From: Chromatiales bacterium
GTDB taxonomy: Bacteria; Pseudomonadota; Gammaproteobacteria; SZUA-152
DNA: 6,641 bases
Assembly: GCA_026999335.1 (NCBI GenBank)
Contig: JALTPW010001006.1
Coordinates: forward strand, 1-6,641
Direction of reading: 5' to 3'
Shown here: positions 1 through 5,177 of the stretch, in pieces
Position numbering within the stretch: position 1 is the first letter of the stretch
How the letters are laid out: each line of letters begins with the position of its first letter
The notes under the pieces: generated by a model
Told to the model about the DNA's origin: nothing
The model's database searches: none
What the model saw: the letters and a program-made list of their open reading frames with translations, nothing else
Program-made: the position numbers and the translations under genes

Positions 1-1
1 C

Positions 2-376
2 CATTCTCGGCGTTCCGAGGTATTGGCCAATAATCTGGCCAATGCCGAAACTCCCGGATTCAAGGCGCGTGATATCGACTTCAGAACCGCCTTACGGCAG
101 GTCGGCCAGCAAGGTAAGGCGCAGGGCGGCGAAGGTCGCCTCACCACCACTCATGCCAGACACCTGGGCGGTAGTGGCGTATCGACGGGCAGCATCGATG
201 ATCTTATCGGTGAATTGAAATTCCGTAATCCCACCCAGCCATCTCTGGACGGTAACACAGTGGATCCTCTGCGTGAAAAGTCGGCGTTTATGGAAAACGC
301 CATCCTGTATCAGGCCAATCTCCGTTTTCTCACGGGCAAGGTAAAGATGCTCAAGACGGCACTGAAAGGTGAGTAG
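2..376 (+). CDS. flgB: Flagellar basal-body proximal rod protein FlgB, 5'-truncated
   Basis: FlgB is a proximal-rod subunit of the flagellar basal body, exported by the flagellar type III apparatus and placed near the MS ring. The frame is open at the left window edge. The first full codon (His) is at position 2, giving 124 residues. Comparison with the Salmonella FlgB sequence I remember suggests about 15-20 N-terminal residues are missing. The family signature is clear: LANNLANAETPGFKARDIDF near the start of the visible part (the rod-protein N-terminal motif), then QPSLDGNTVD in the second half, typical of FlgB. The C-terminal helix (ENAILYQANLRFL) is part of the helical D0 core. The TTG at 23 is an internal leucine codon, not the start. 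It is the first gene of the visible operon, and flgC follows after 71 bp. Identification is very secure; only the true start is unseen. Confidence 0.97.
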   Translation, partial: HSRRSEVLANNLANAETPGFKARDIDFRTALRQVGQQGKAQGGEGRLTTTHARHLGGSGVSTGSIDDLIGELKFRNPTQPSLDGNTVDPLREKSAFMENAILYQANLRFLTGKVKMLKTALKGE

Positions 377-384
377 TCTCTGCG

Positions 385-411
385 GGTTCATCAAGCTTGT
401 ATGGATGAACC
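385..411 (+). repeat. Perfect 8-bp inverted repeat (hairpin) between flgB and flgC
   Basis: GGTTCATC (385-392) is the exact reverse complement of GATGAACC (404-411), with an 11-nt loop containing the palindrome CAAGCTTG (392-399, overlapping the stem by one base). It lies in the 71-bp flgB-flgC gap, 8 nt after the flgB stop. No T-run follows, so it does not look like an intrinsic terminator. It could form an RNA hairpin that affects mRNA processing or stability, or be a binding site for a regulator. The pairing is read directly; any function is inference. Confidence 0.5.
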
Positions 412-447
412 ACGAGGTGGGCAACAAGGAATCAAGGGTAAATTATC

Positions 448-861
448 ATGTCGCTATTTAACGTTTTGGATATCGCTGGGTCGGGTATGAGTGCGCAGGC
501 GCTGCGGCTCAATACCACCGCCAGTAATCTCGCCAATGCCGAGACGGTGAGTTCAAGTACGAATGAAACCTATCGTGCGCGATATCCCGTATTTTCCGCC
601 ACGCTGAACGCCCTGGGCGAGGCGAACAGGGGCGCGGGTGTCGACGTGAAAGGCATTGTCGAAAGCCAGTCGCCACTGCGTAAGGAATTTTCCCCGAGCC
701 ATCCGCAGGCGGACGAAGCGGGCTACATCTACAAGCCCAATGTCAACATGGTGGAAGAAATGGCTAACATGATTGCGGCATCGCGATCCTACCAAAGCAA
801 TGTGGAAGTGGCCAAGACATCCAAACAATTATTGATGCGTACCTTGAGTCTGGGCGAATAA
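448..861 (+). CDS. flgC: Flagellar basal-body proximal rod protein FlgC
   Basis: FlgC is a proximal-rod subunit, exported by the flagellar type III system and assembled with FlgB and FlgF above the MS ring. The 137-residue product has the usual FlgC length. It begins MSLFNVLDIAGSGMSAQALR, followed by the rod motif ASNLANAET at residues 25-33. It continues with YRARYPVF (42-49), the family segment SPSHPQADEAGYIYKPNVN (82-100), and the C-terminal helical block MVEEMANMIAASRSYQSNVE (101-120), characteristic of FlgC. The ATG at 448 is preceded by AAGGG at 434-438 (9-nt spacing), an acceptable ribosome binding site. The stop at 859-861 is 7 bp before the first possible flgD start, so the two are probably translationally close-coupled. 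Nothing is missing or unusual. Confidence 0.98.
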   Translation: MSLFNVLDIAGSGMSAQALRLNTTASNLANAETVSSSTNETYRARYPVFSATLNALGEANRGAGVDVKGIVESQSPLRKEFSPSHPQADEAGYIYKPNVNMVEEMANMIAASRSYQSNVEVAKTSKQLLMRTLSLGE

Positions 862-868
862 GGCGGAG
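862..868 (+). promoter_or_regulatory. Shine-Dalgarno region deciding the flgD start
   Basis: The 7 bases between flgC and flgD read GGCGGAG. GGAG (865-868) is directly adjacent to the ATG at 869 but 6 nt from the in-frame ATG at 875, which favours the later start. AAGG (860-863), overlapping the flgC stop, is 5 nt from the ATG at 869. Either start is possible, and they differ by two residues (Met-Thr). Confidence 0.55.
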
Positions 869-1555
869 ATGACGATGACAAACGTGGATAACAATCTGAC
901 ATCAGCCCTCAGTGGACTTGCCCTGGGTGAACAACAGACCAAGAAAAAGGCCCAGGATGAATTGGGTCAAAGTGAATTTCTGGAGCTGATGATCGCTCAG
1001 TTGAACAACCAGGATCCCATGAAACCGATGGAGAATGGCGACTTTATTGCCCAGATGGCGCAGTTTAGTACTGTCACGGGTCTGACTGAGTTGCAGGAGT
1101 CGTTCGATGGTCTGGCCGCATCGCTGCAATCCAATCAGGCATTGCAGGCATCGTCACTGGTAGGGCGTACGGTCTTGGTGCCCTCGGGTGTCGGCACCCT
1201 GCCGCAAGGCGGGACGCTGTCCGGGGTGGTGGATCTTGATTCATCGAGCAGCAATCTGACGATTACCATTCAAGATGCCAGCGGGCAGGTAATACGCCGT
1301 TTGGAGTTGGGCCCCCAACAAACGGGAGACGTGTATTTTAACTGGGATGGCATAACCGATAGTGGTGCGCAAGCCCAGGCAGGCCGTTATTTCATCAGTG
1401 CTGAAACACGAACCGAAGGCGGCACTGAGGCATTGGAAACCCTGGTGAGTTCCGCAGTTGACAGCGTCACCCTGGGCCAGGGTGGGCAGGGTATAAGATT
1501 AAATCTGGCCGATGGGAATAGCGTCGATCTGTCCAGTGTGCGGTCAATCCAGTAA
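869..1555 (+). CDS. flgD: Flagellar hook-capping protein FlgD
   Basis: FlgD forms the scaffold cap at the tip of the growing hook, where FlgE subunits insert beneath it; it is later replaced by hook-filament junction proteins. The product is 228 residues (226 if translation starts at the ATG at 875), matching about 230 in enterics. The conserved N-terminal region runs from about residue 34 to 75, with FLELMIAQLNNQDPMKP (37-53) and FIAQMAQFSTVTGLTEL (59-75) typical of the family. SSLVGRTVLV (95-104) opens the C-terminal Tudor-like part. The Ig-like insert spans roughly 115-185 and holds FNWDG (157-161) and AGRYFISAE (171-179), the usual WDG...G.Y pattern. The segment between about 15 and 35 is polar and probably flexible, as expected for an export-signal region. 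It sits between flgC and flgE, its normal place. Identification is firm; the exact start is uncertain. Confidence 0.97.
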   Translation: MTMTNVDNNLTSALSGLALGEQQTKKKAQDELGQSEFLELMIAQLNNQDPMKPMENGDFIAQMAQFSTVTGLTELQESFDGLAASLQSNQALQASSLVGRTVLVPSGVGTLPQGGTLSGVVDLDSSSSNLTITIQDASGQVIRRLELGPQQTGDVYFNWDGITDSGAQAQAGRYFISAETRTEGGTEALETLVSSAVDSVTLGQGGQGIRLNLADGNSVDLSSVRSIQ

Positions 1556-1569
1556 ACAGTTGGGGAATG

Positions 1570-1574
1570 AGGAG
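1570..1574 (+). promoter_or_regulatory. Strong ribosome binding site of flgE
   Basis: AGGAG lies 7 nt upstream of the flgE ATG at 1582, close to the optimal spacing, and is the best Shine-Dalgarno match in the window. This fits the need for many copies of the hook subunit (about 120-130 per hook in well-studied flagella) compared with a handful of each proximal-rod subunit. Confidence 0.8.
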
Positions 1575-1581
1575 ATAAATC

Positions 1582-2802
1582 ATGCCATTTCGTATTGCAT
1601 TAAGCGGGCTGAATGCCGCTCAGACTGATCTTTCGATTACCGGTAATAACATCGCCAATGCCAGCACCACGGGTTTTAAACGCTCGCGTGCGGAGTTTGC
1701 CGATGTCTATGCCGTGGCCTTTGAGGGCATCAGTGATATCGCCACCGGTAACGGTGTCAGTGTCGCCGCCGTGTCACAGAATTTTACCCAGGGTAATATC
1801 GACTTTACCGAGCGCAATCTCGATATCTCGGTACGCGGCCAGGGCATGTTTGTGCTAAATGATTCATCTGGCCAGTCATTCACCCGCGCAGGCGCTTTCC
1901 ATGTCGATCGTGAAGGCTATGTGGTCAATCAGGCGGCGCAGAGGTTGCAGATATTCCCGGCAGTGACGGGGGGAACCTTCAATACCGGCGTATTGACGGA
2001 TCTGCAACTATTGACATCTGATGGCCCGCCCCAGGCGACGACTGCGATCACCGCCAGTATCAACCTGAGTTCGTCCGAATCGCCACCTTCAACCACACCC
2101 TTTGATCCTCTCGATGCCACCAGCTTCAACAGCTCGACATCCACCGTTATTTACGATTCGCTGGGTACTCCACACACATCAACGCTGTATTACGTAAAAA
2201 CCGCCGTCGCCAATCAGTGGGATGCCTACCAATATATCGATGGCAATGTGGTTTCCAGTGGCGGCGCCTCACCCATTACCATGACCTTTAATTCAGACGG
2301 CAGCGTCAATGGGCCGTTGACGATCAATTATGATGCCGTGCCCTCGGGCACCGGTGCCGACCCCATTCAAGTCGCCCTGGATTACACCAATGCCACTCAG
2401 TACGGCAGCCCGTTTGCCGTCAATGGTCTGTCGCAGGATGGTTTTACCACCGGTCGGCTGAGTGGTATCGATATCGATGGTGAAGGCGTCGTGTTCGCCC
2501 GTTTCACCAATGGCCAGGCTACACCGCTGGGCAAGATCGCCCTGGCGAACTTTCCTAATATGCAGGGTTTGCGGCAATTGGGTGACACTAACTGGGCACA
2601 GACATTTGAGTCTGGAGATTTATTGTTAGGTGAGGCGAACACGGCCAGTTTTGGTCTGATTCAATCCGGTGCATTGGAGACTTCGAATGTGGATATTGCC
2701 GAAAGTCTGGTGAACCTGATTACCGCGCAGCGTAACTATCAGGCGAATGCGCAGGTGATCAGTGCAGCAGACACCATCACCCAGACCATTATAAATATCT
2801 AA
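1582..2802 (+). CDS. flgE: Flagellar hook protein FlgE
   Basis: FlgE polymerises into the hook, the flexible universal joint between rod and filament. The 406-residue length is close to that of Salmonella FlgE (about 403). The N-terminal D0 helix carries MPFRIALSGLNAAQTDL (1-17) and the rod/hook motif GNNIANASTTGFK (21-33). LDISVRGQGMF (80-90) and SFTRAGAFHVDREGYVV (99-115) mark the conserved D1 region. Residues about 140-290 form the variable, surface-exposed D2-like part, rich in Ser, Thr and Asn. GALETSNVDIAESLVNLI (363-380) followed by TAQRNYQANAQVIS (381-394) is the C-terminal D0 helix. It lacks the extra segment after FADVY that FlgG has after FEDLL, as expected for a curved hook rather than a straight rod. 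It follows flgD by 26 bp and has a strong ribosome binding site. There are no cysteines and no sign of disruption. Confidence 0.98.
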   Translation: MPFRIALSGLNAAQTDLSITGNNIANASTTGFKRSRAEFADVYAVAFEGISDIATGNGVSVAAVSQNFTQGNIDFTERNLDISVRGQGMFVLNDSSGQSFTRAGAFHVDREGYVVNQAAQRLQIFPAVTGGTFNTGVLTDLQLLTSDGPPQATTAITASINLSSSESPPSTTPFDPLDATSFNSSTSTVIYDSLGTPHTSTLYYVKTAVANQWDAYQYIDGNVVSSGGASPITMTFNSDGSVNGPLTINYDAVPSGTGADPIQVALDYTNATQYGSPFAVNGLSQDGFTTGRLSGIDIDGEGVVFARFTNGQATPLGKIALANFPNMQGLRQLGDTNWAQTFESGDLLLGEANTASFGLIQSGALETSNVDIAESLVNLITAQRNYQANAQVISAADTITQTIINI

Positions 2803-2839
2803 TAACTGATTATTGTTAGAAAAAAGCGGAATACGAATC

Positions 2840-3580
2840 ATGGATCGCATGCTTTACGTGGCCATGTCAGGTGCTAAGCAGACGGCACTGGCACAGGCGG
2901 TTAACAGTAATAATCTGGCCAATGCCAATACCACAGGGTTTCGTGAAGACCTGGCGGCCTTTCGCAGTATGCCCGTCTTCGGGCCGGGTTCTCCAACCCG
3001 GGTCTATGCCATGACCGAAAACCCGGGCGTCAATCTTGAAAGTGGCGCCATTCAGGCCACTGGGCGTGATCTTGATATGGCGATTCAGGGCAATGGATGG
3101 CTTGCCGTGCAGGCGCCCGATGGGCAGGAGGCTTATACCCGTGCCGGCAATCTACGTATCGAATCCGGCGGTCTCCTGGTCACAGGAAGTGGTTACCCGG
3201 TGATGGGGAACCGTGGGCCGATTGCGGTTCCGCAGGCGGAATCACTGGAAATCGGTGTCGATGGCACTATCACTATTCGTGGTATTGGCGAGTTTGCCAA
3301 TTCACTCACGGTGGTTGATCGCATCAAGCTGGTCAATCCGGATGAGGCGGAGCTGATAAAAGGCAAGGATGGCCTGATGCGCTTGAAGGATGGTTTTGCA
3401 GCCGATGCCGACGCCTCGGTGCGGCTGGCCTCCGGGGCGCTGGAAACCAGTAATGTCAATACGGTGGACGCCATGGTCAATATGATTGCCCTGGCCCGCC
3501 AGTATGAGGCGCAGGTAAAAATGATGAAGGCGGCGGGTGAGATGGCCTCCAAGTCCAATGAATTACTGAGCCTGAGCTGA
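2840..3580 (+). CDS. flgF: Flagellar basal-body proximal rod protein FlgF
   Basis: FlgF is a proximal-rod subunit joining FlgB/FlgC to the distal rod FlgG. I choose the ATG at 2840, giving 246 residues that begin MDRMLYVAMSGAKQT, the normal FlgF start (compare MDHAIYTAM in enterics). A TTG at 2813 in the same frame would add nine residues with no family support. Visible features are SNNLANANTTGF (23-34), the FlgF-like GFREDLAAFR (33-42), LDMAIQGNGWLAV (78-90), AYTRAGNLRI (98-107), and the C-terminal LASGALETSNVNTVDAMVNM (196-215) with the following helix. The ribosome binding site is weak (GCGGA at 2826-2830, 9 nt away), consistent with only about five or six copies per basal body. The gap to flgE is 37 bp, leaving no obvious room for a separate promoter there. 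flgG follows after 47 bp. Confidence 0.97.
   Translation: MDRMLYVAMSGAKQTALAQAVNSNNLANANTTGFREDLAAFRSMPVFGPGSPTRVYAMTENPGVNLESGAIQATGRDLDMAIQGNGWLAVQAPDGQEAYTRAGNLRIESGGLLVTGSGYPVMGNRGPIAVPQAESLEIGVDGTITIRGIGEFANSLTVVDRIKLVNPDEAELIKGKDGLMRLKDGFAADADASVRLASGALETSNVNTVDAMVNMIALARQYEAQVKMMKAAGEMASKSNELLSLS
2909..2934 (+). repeat. 26-bp exact direct repeat, copy in flgF (second copy at 3697-3722 in flgG)
   Basis: The stretch begins AATAATCTGGCCAATGCC and is identical over 26 bp to positions 3697-3722. It encodes the shared rod motif NNLANANTT. The first 18 bp also occur exactly at 29-46 in flgB. The protein motif explains most of the similarity, but identical synonymous codons across three genes are more than the protein alone requires. 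Confidence 0.85.
2984..3001 (+). repeat. GC-rich hairpin within flgF coding sequence
   Basis: CCGGGTT (2984-2990) pairs perfectly with AACCCGG (2995-3001) around the 4-nt loop CTCC. A second copy of AACCCGGG lies at 3020-3027 and could pair with the same left arm, so two alternative stems are possible. It falls about 145 nt into flgF, at codons for FGPGSPTRV. It may be a chance product of the coding sequence. Confidence 0.35.
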
Positions 3581-3614
3581 TCACGGCCTGAAGTATAACC
3601 CGACAGATTTTTAG

Positions 3615-3619
3615 AGAGG
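3615..3619 (+). promoter_or_regulatory. Ribosome binding site of flgG
   Basis: AGAGG lies 8 nt upstream of the flgG ATG at 3628, within the 47-bp flgF-flgG gap. It is clearly better than the site before flgF and supports the chosen flgG start. Confidence 0.7.
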
Positions 3620-3627
3620 TAGACACC

Positions 3628-4413
3628 ATGAATTCGGCACTATGGATCGCAAAAACCGGACTGGATGCGCAACAGACGCGCCTGTCGGTGATTTCCAATA
3701 ATCTGGCCAATGCCAATACCACTGCTTACAAACGCAGCCGGGCCGTGTTTGAAGACCTGCTGTATCAGAATGTGCGCCAGGTCGGTTCACAGTCCACGGA
3801 AAATACCAAACTGCCTTCCGGCCTGATGCTGGGTACCGGCGTGCGTACCGTGGCGACGGAAAAAAATCATAGTCAGGGCAATATGATTCAGACGGAAAAC
3901 AATCTCGATGTCGCGATTCAGGGGCGGGGTTATTTTCAAATCCTGCAAGCGGATGGCTCACTGGCCTACACCCGTGACGGTTCATTCCAGGTTAACGATG
4001 TCGGAGAACTGGTCACCGCTGGCGGCTATCAGGTGCAGCCGGCCATGACGATTCCCAACAATGCACAGAGTATCGCCATTGGTTCGGATGGCGTGGTATC
4101 CGTCATGGTGCCGGGTAGTGCGGCGCCAACGCAGATTGGCAGCATCCAGCTGGCCGACTTCCAGAATCCCACCGGCTTACAGCCCATGGGTGAGAACCTC
4201 TACAACGAAACGGCCGCCAGTGGCTCACCGCAGAATGGTACGCCGGGCCTCAATGGCCTGGGCAGCGTGGTGCAGGGGGCGCTGGAGTCATCTAATGTCA
4301 ATTCAGTGAAGGAAATGGTGGAATTGATCGAAACTCAGCGCGCCTACGAGATGAATTCCAAGGCCATTTCCACGGCGGATCAGATGCTGCAATACCTGAA
4401 CAACAATTTATAA
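3628..4413 (+). CDS. flgG: Flagellar basal-body distal rod protein FlgG
   Basis: FlgG builds the distal rod, the rigid shaft passing through the P and L rings. The 261-residue product matches the family length (260 in Salmonella) and aligns almost end to end with the enteric protein from memory. It starts MNSALWIAKTGLDAQQTRLS (1-20), followed by NNLANANTTAYKRSRAVFED (24-43). Residues about 46-65 (YQNVRQVGSQSTENTKLPSG) are the FlgG-specific segment absent from FlgE, linked in Salmonella to rod straightness and length control. SLAYTRDGSFQVNDVGELVT (111-130) and QVQPAMTIP (135-143) follow. The C-terminal helix has GALESSNVNSVKEMVELI (217-234) and QRAYEMNSKAISTADQML (237-254). The ATG at 3628 has a good ribosome binding site. 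It is followed by an unusually AT-rich spacer before flgH. Identification is essentially certain. Confidence 0.99.
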   Translation: MNSALWIAKTGLDAQQTRLSVISNNLANANTTAYKRSRAVFEDLLYQNVRQVGSQSTENTKLPSGLMLGTGVRTVATEKNHSQGNMIQTENNLDVAIQGRGYFQILQADGSLAYTRDGSFQVNDVGELVTAGGYQVQPAMTIPNNAQSIAIGSDGVVSVMVPGSAAPTQIGSIQLADFQNPTGLQPMGENLYNETAASGSPQNGTPGLNGLGSVVQGALESSNVNSVKEMVELIETQRAYEMNSKAISTADQMLQYLNNNL

Positions 4414-4460
4414 CAACTTTCTATGACAAATTTTTATAACAACATGTAACACGACAAATT
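4407..4460 (+). repeat. AT-rich flgG-flgH junction with short direct repeats
   Basis: TTTATAACAAC occurs at 4407-4417 (across the flgG stop) and again at 4433-4443; GACAAATT occurs at 4425-4432 and 4453-4460. The 60-bp gap from 4414 to 4473 has 19 G/C, about 32%, well below the flanking genes. It also holds ATGACA (4423-4428) and TGTAAC (4445-4450) separated by 16 bp, a loose match to a sigma-70-type promoter, and a mini frame at 4423-4449 in the same frame as flgG. No hairpin with a T-run is seen, so it is not a clear terminator. A role as internal promoter or remnant of local duplication is inference. Confidence 0.5.
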
Positions 4461-4473
4461 GGCCGAGATTGAT

Positions 4474-5163
4474 ATGAATAAAAATCCCGTCTTCGTCACT
4501 CCGCTACTGGGGATTCTGCTGCTGTTGGCCGGTTGCGCCACGCCGGTTCACGAACCGGTCAGTGATCCACGTTTTTCGGCCGTACGCCCGGTGATGTCGA
4601 TGCCGATTCCCATTAACGATGGGGCCATTTACAAGGCCGGTTTCGAGCGCGCCCTGTTCGAAGACTCCACGGCCCATCGTGTCGGTGATGTGTTGACGAT
4701 TGTTTTGCAGGAAAAAACCAATGCCAGTAAAAAGGCCAGCACCTCCACGAAAAAAGACGCCGCTGTCGATCTTTCAACGCCCACGGTTTTTGGTGCGCCG
4801 GTACGCTATGCCGGCAAGGATATTCTCAGTGCCTCGGTCGCCGCCAAGCGTGATTTTGGTGGCGAAGGCGACAGTACCCAGAGTAACAGCCTGACCGGCA
4901 GTATCACTGTAACCGTGGCTGAAGTGTTCCCCAATGGTAATCTGCTGGTGAGGGGTGAAAAACTGTTGACCCTGAATCAGGGATCGGAGCATGTACGGAT
5001 TTCCGGCATTATCCGCCAAGTCGATATTCGTCCGGACAATACCGTCAAGTCATCGCAGGTGGCCGATGCGCGCATTGTCTATGGTGGCCAGGGCGTGCTC
5101 GCCGAGGCTAATGGTAAAGGCTGGATGCAGCGTGTGTTCGACGGCCCCTGGTGGCCCTTCTAA
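4474..5163 (+). CDS. flgH: Flagellar L-ring lipoprotein FlgH
   Basis: FlgH is the outer-membrane lipoprotein that forms the L ring, the bushing around the distal rod. I choose the ATG at 4474, giving 229 residues. The TTG at 4459 in the same frame would put five acidic/polar residues ahead of the signal peptide. The N-terminus MNKNPVFVTPLLGILLLLAGC is a type II signal peptide in all but the short basic region: a hydrophobic core at 11-18, lipobox LAGC at 18-21, and Cys21 as the lipidated residue, giving a mature protein of about 209 residues. Family landmarks are HRVGDVLTIVLQEKTNASK (68-86), QSNSLTGSITVTVAEVFPNG (136-155), NLLVRGEKLLTLNQGSE (156-172), RQVDIRPDNTVKSSQVADAR (181-200) and the end GPWWPF. 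The upstream ribosome binding site is poor (GAG at 4465-4467). Its stop is 14 bp before flgI, and the two ring genes are surely co-transcribed. Confidence 0.98.
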   Translation: MNKNPVFVTPLLGILLLLAGCATPVHEPVSDPRFSAVRPVMSMPIPINDGAIYKAGFERALFEDSTAHRVGDVLTIVLQEKTNASKKASTSTKKDAAVDLSTPTVFGAPVRYAGKDILSASVAAKRDFGGEGDSTQSNSLTGSITVTVAEVFPNGNLLVRGEKLLTLNQGSEHVRISGIIRQVDIRPDNTVKSSQVADARIVYGGQGVLAEANGKGWMQRVFDGPWWPF

Positions 5164-5177
5164 CGAGAGATGGATCC

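Noticed and set aside
1335..1362. ACCGATAG at 1355-1362 with an upstream TTTAAC, resembling a sigma-28 flagellar promoter.
   Set aside because: It matches the -10 consensus only partly, the -35 is poor, and it is inside flgD at codons of the conserved WDG region; coincidence is more likely.
2467..2478. Perfect 12-bp palindrome ATCGATATCGAT in flgE.
   Set aside because: It encodes the IDID part of a conserved FlgE segment, has no loop, and is readily explained by repeated ATC/GAT codons.
2889..2903. TGGCAC at 2889-2894 resembling the -24 element of a sigma-54 promoter in early flgF.
   Set aside because: The required GC at the -12 position is absent at the correct spacing (2902-2903 is TA), and the site lies inside flgF coding sequence.
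3193..3558. 121-residue minus-strand open frame opposite flgF.
   Set aside because: It is antisense to conserved flgF coding sequence, with low-complexity composition and no recognisable family.
3581..3627. TTTTT run in the flgF-flgG gap as a possible terminator.
   Set aside because: No hairpin precedes the T-run and flgG must be co-expressed with flgF.
3611..3985. 124-residue minus-strand open frame opposite flgG.
   Set aside because: flgG is certain on the + strand; the antisense frame shows no family motif and ends by overlapping the flgG ribosome binding site.
5151..5177. Upstream TTG at 5151 as an flgI start (and likewise TTG 2813 for flgF and TTG 4459 for flgH).
   Set aside because: The extensions would place non-conserved residues before a signal peptide or family N-terminus, and in flgI would overlap the flgH end; the ATG starts fit far better.
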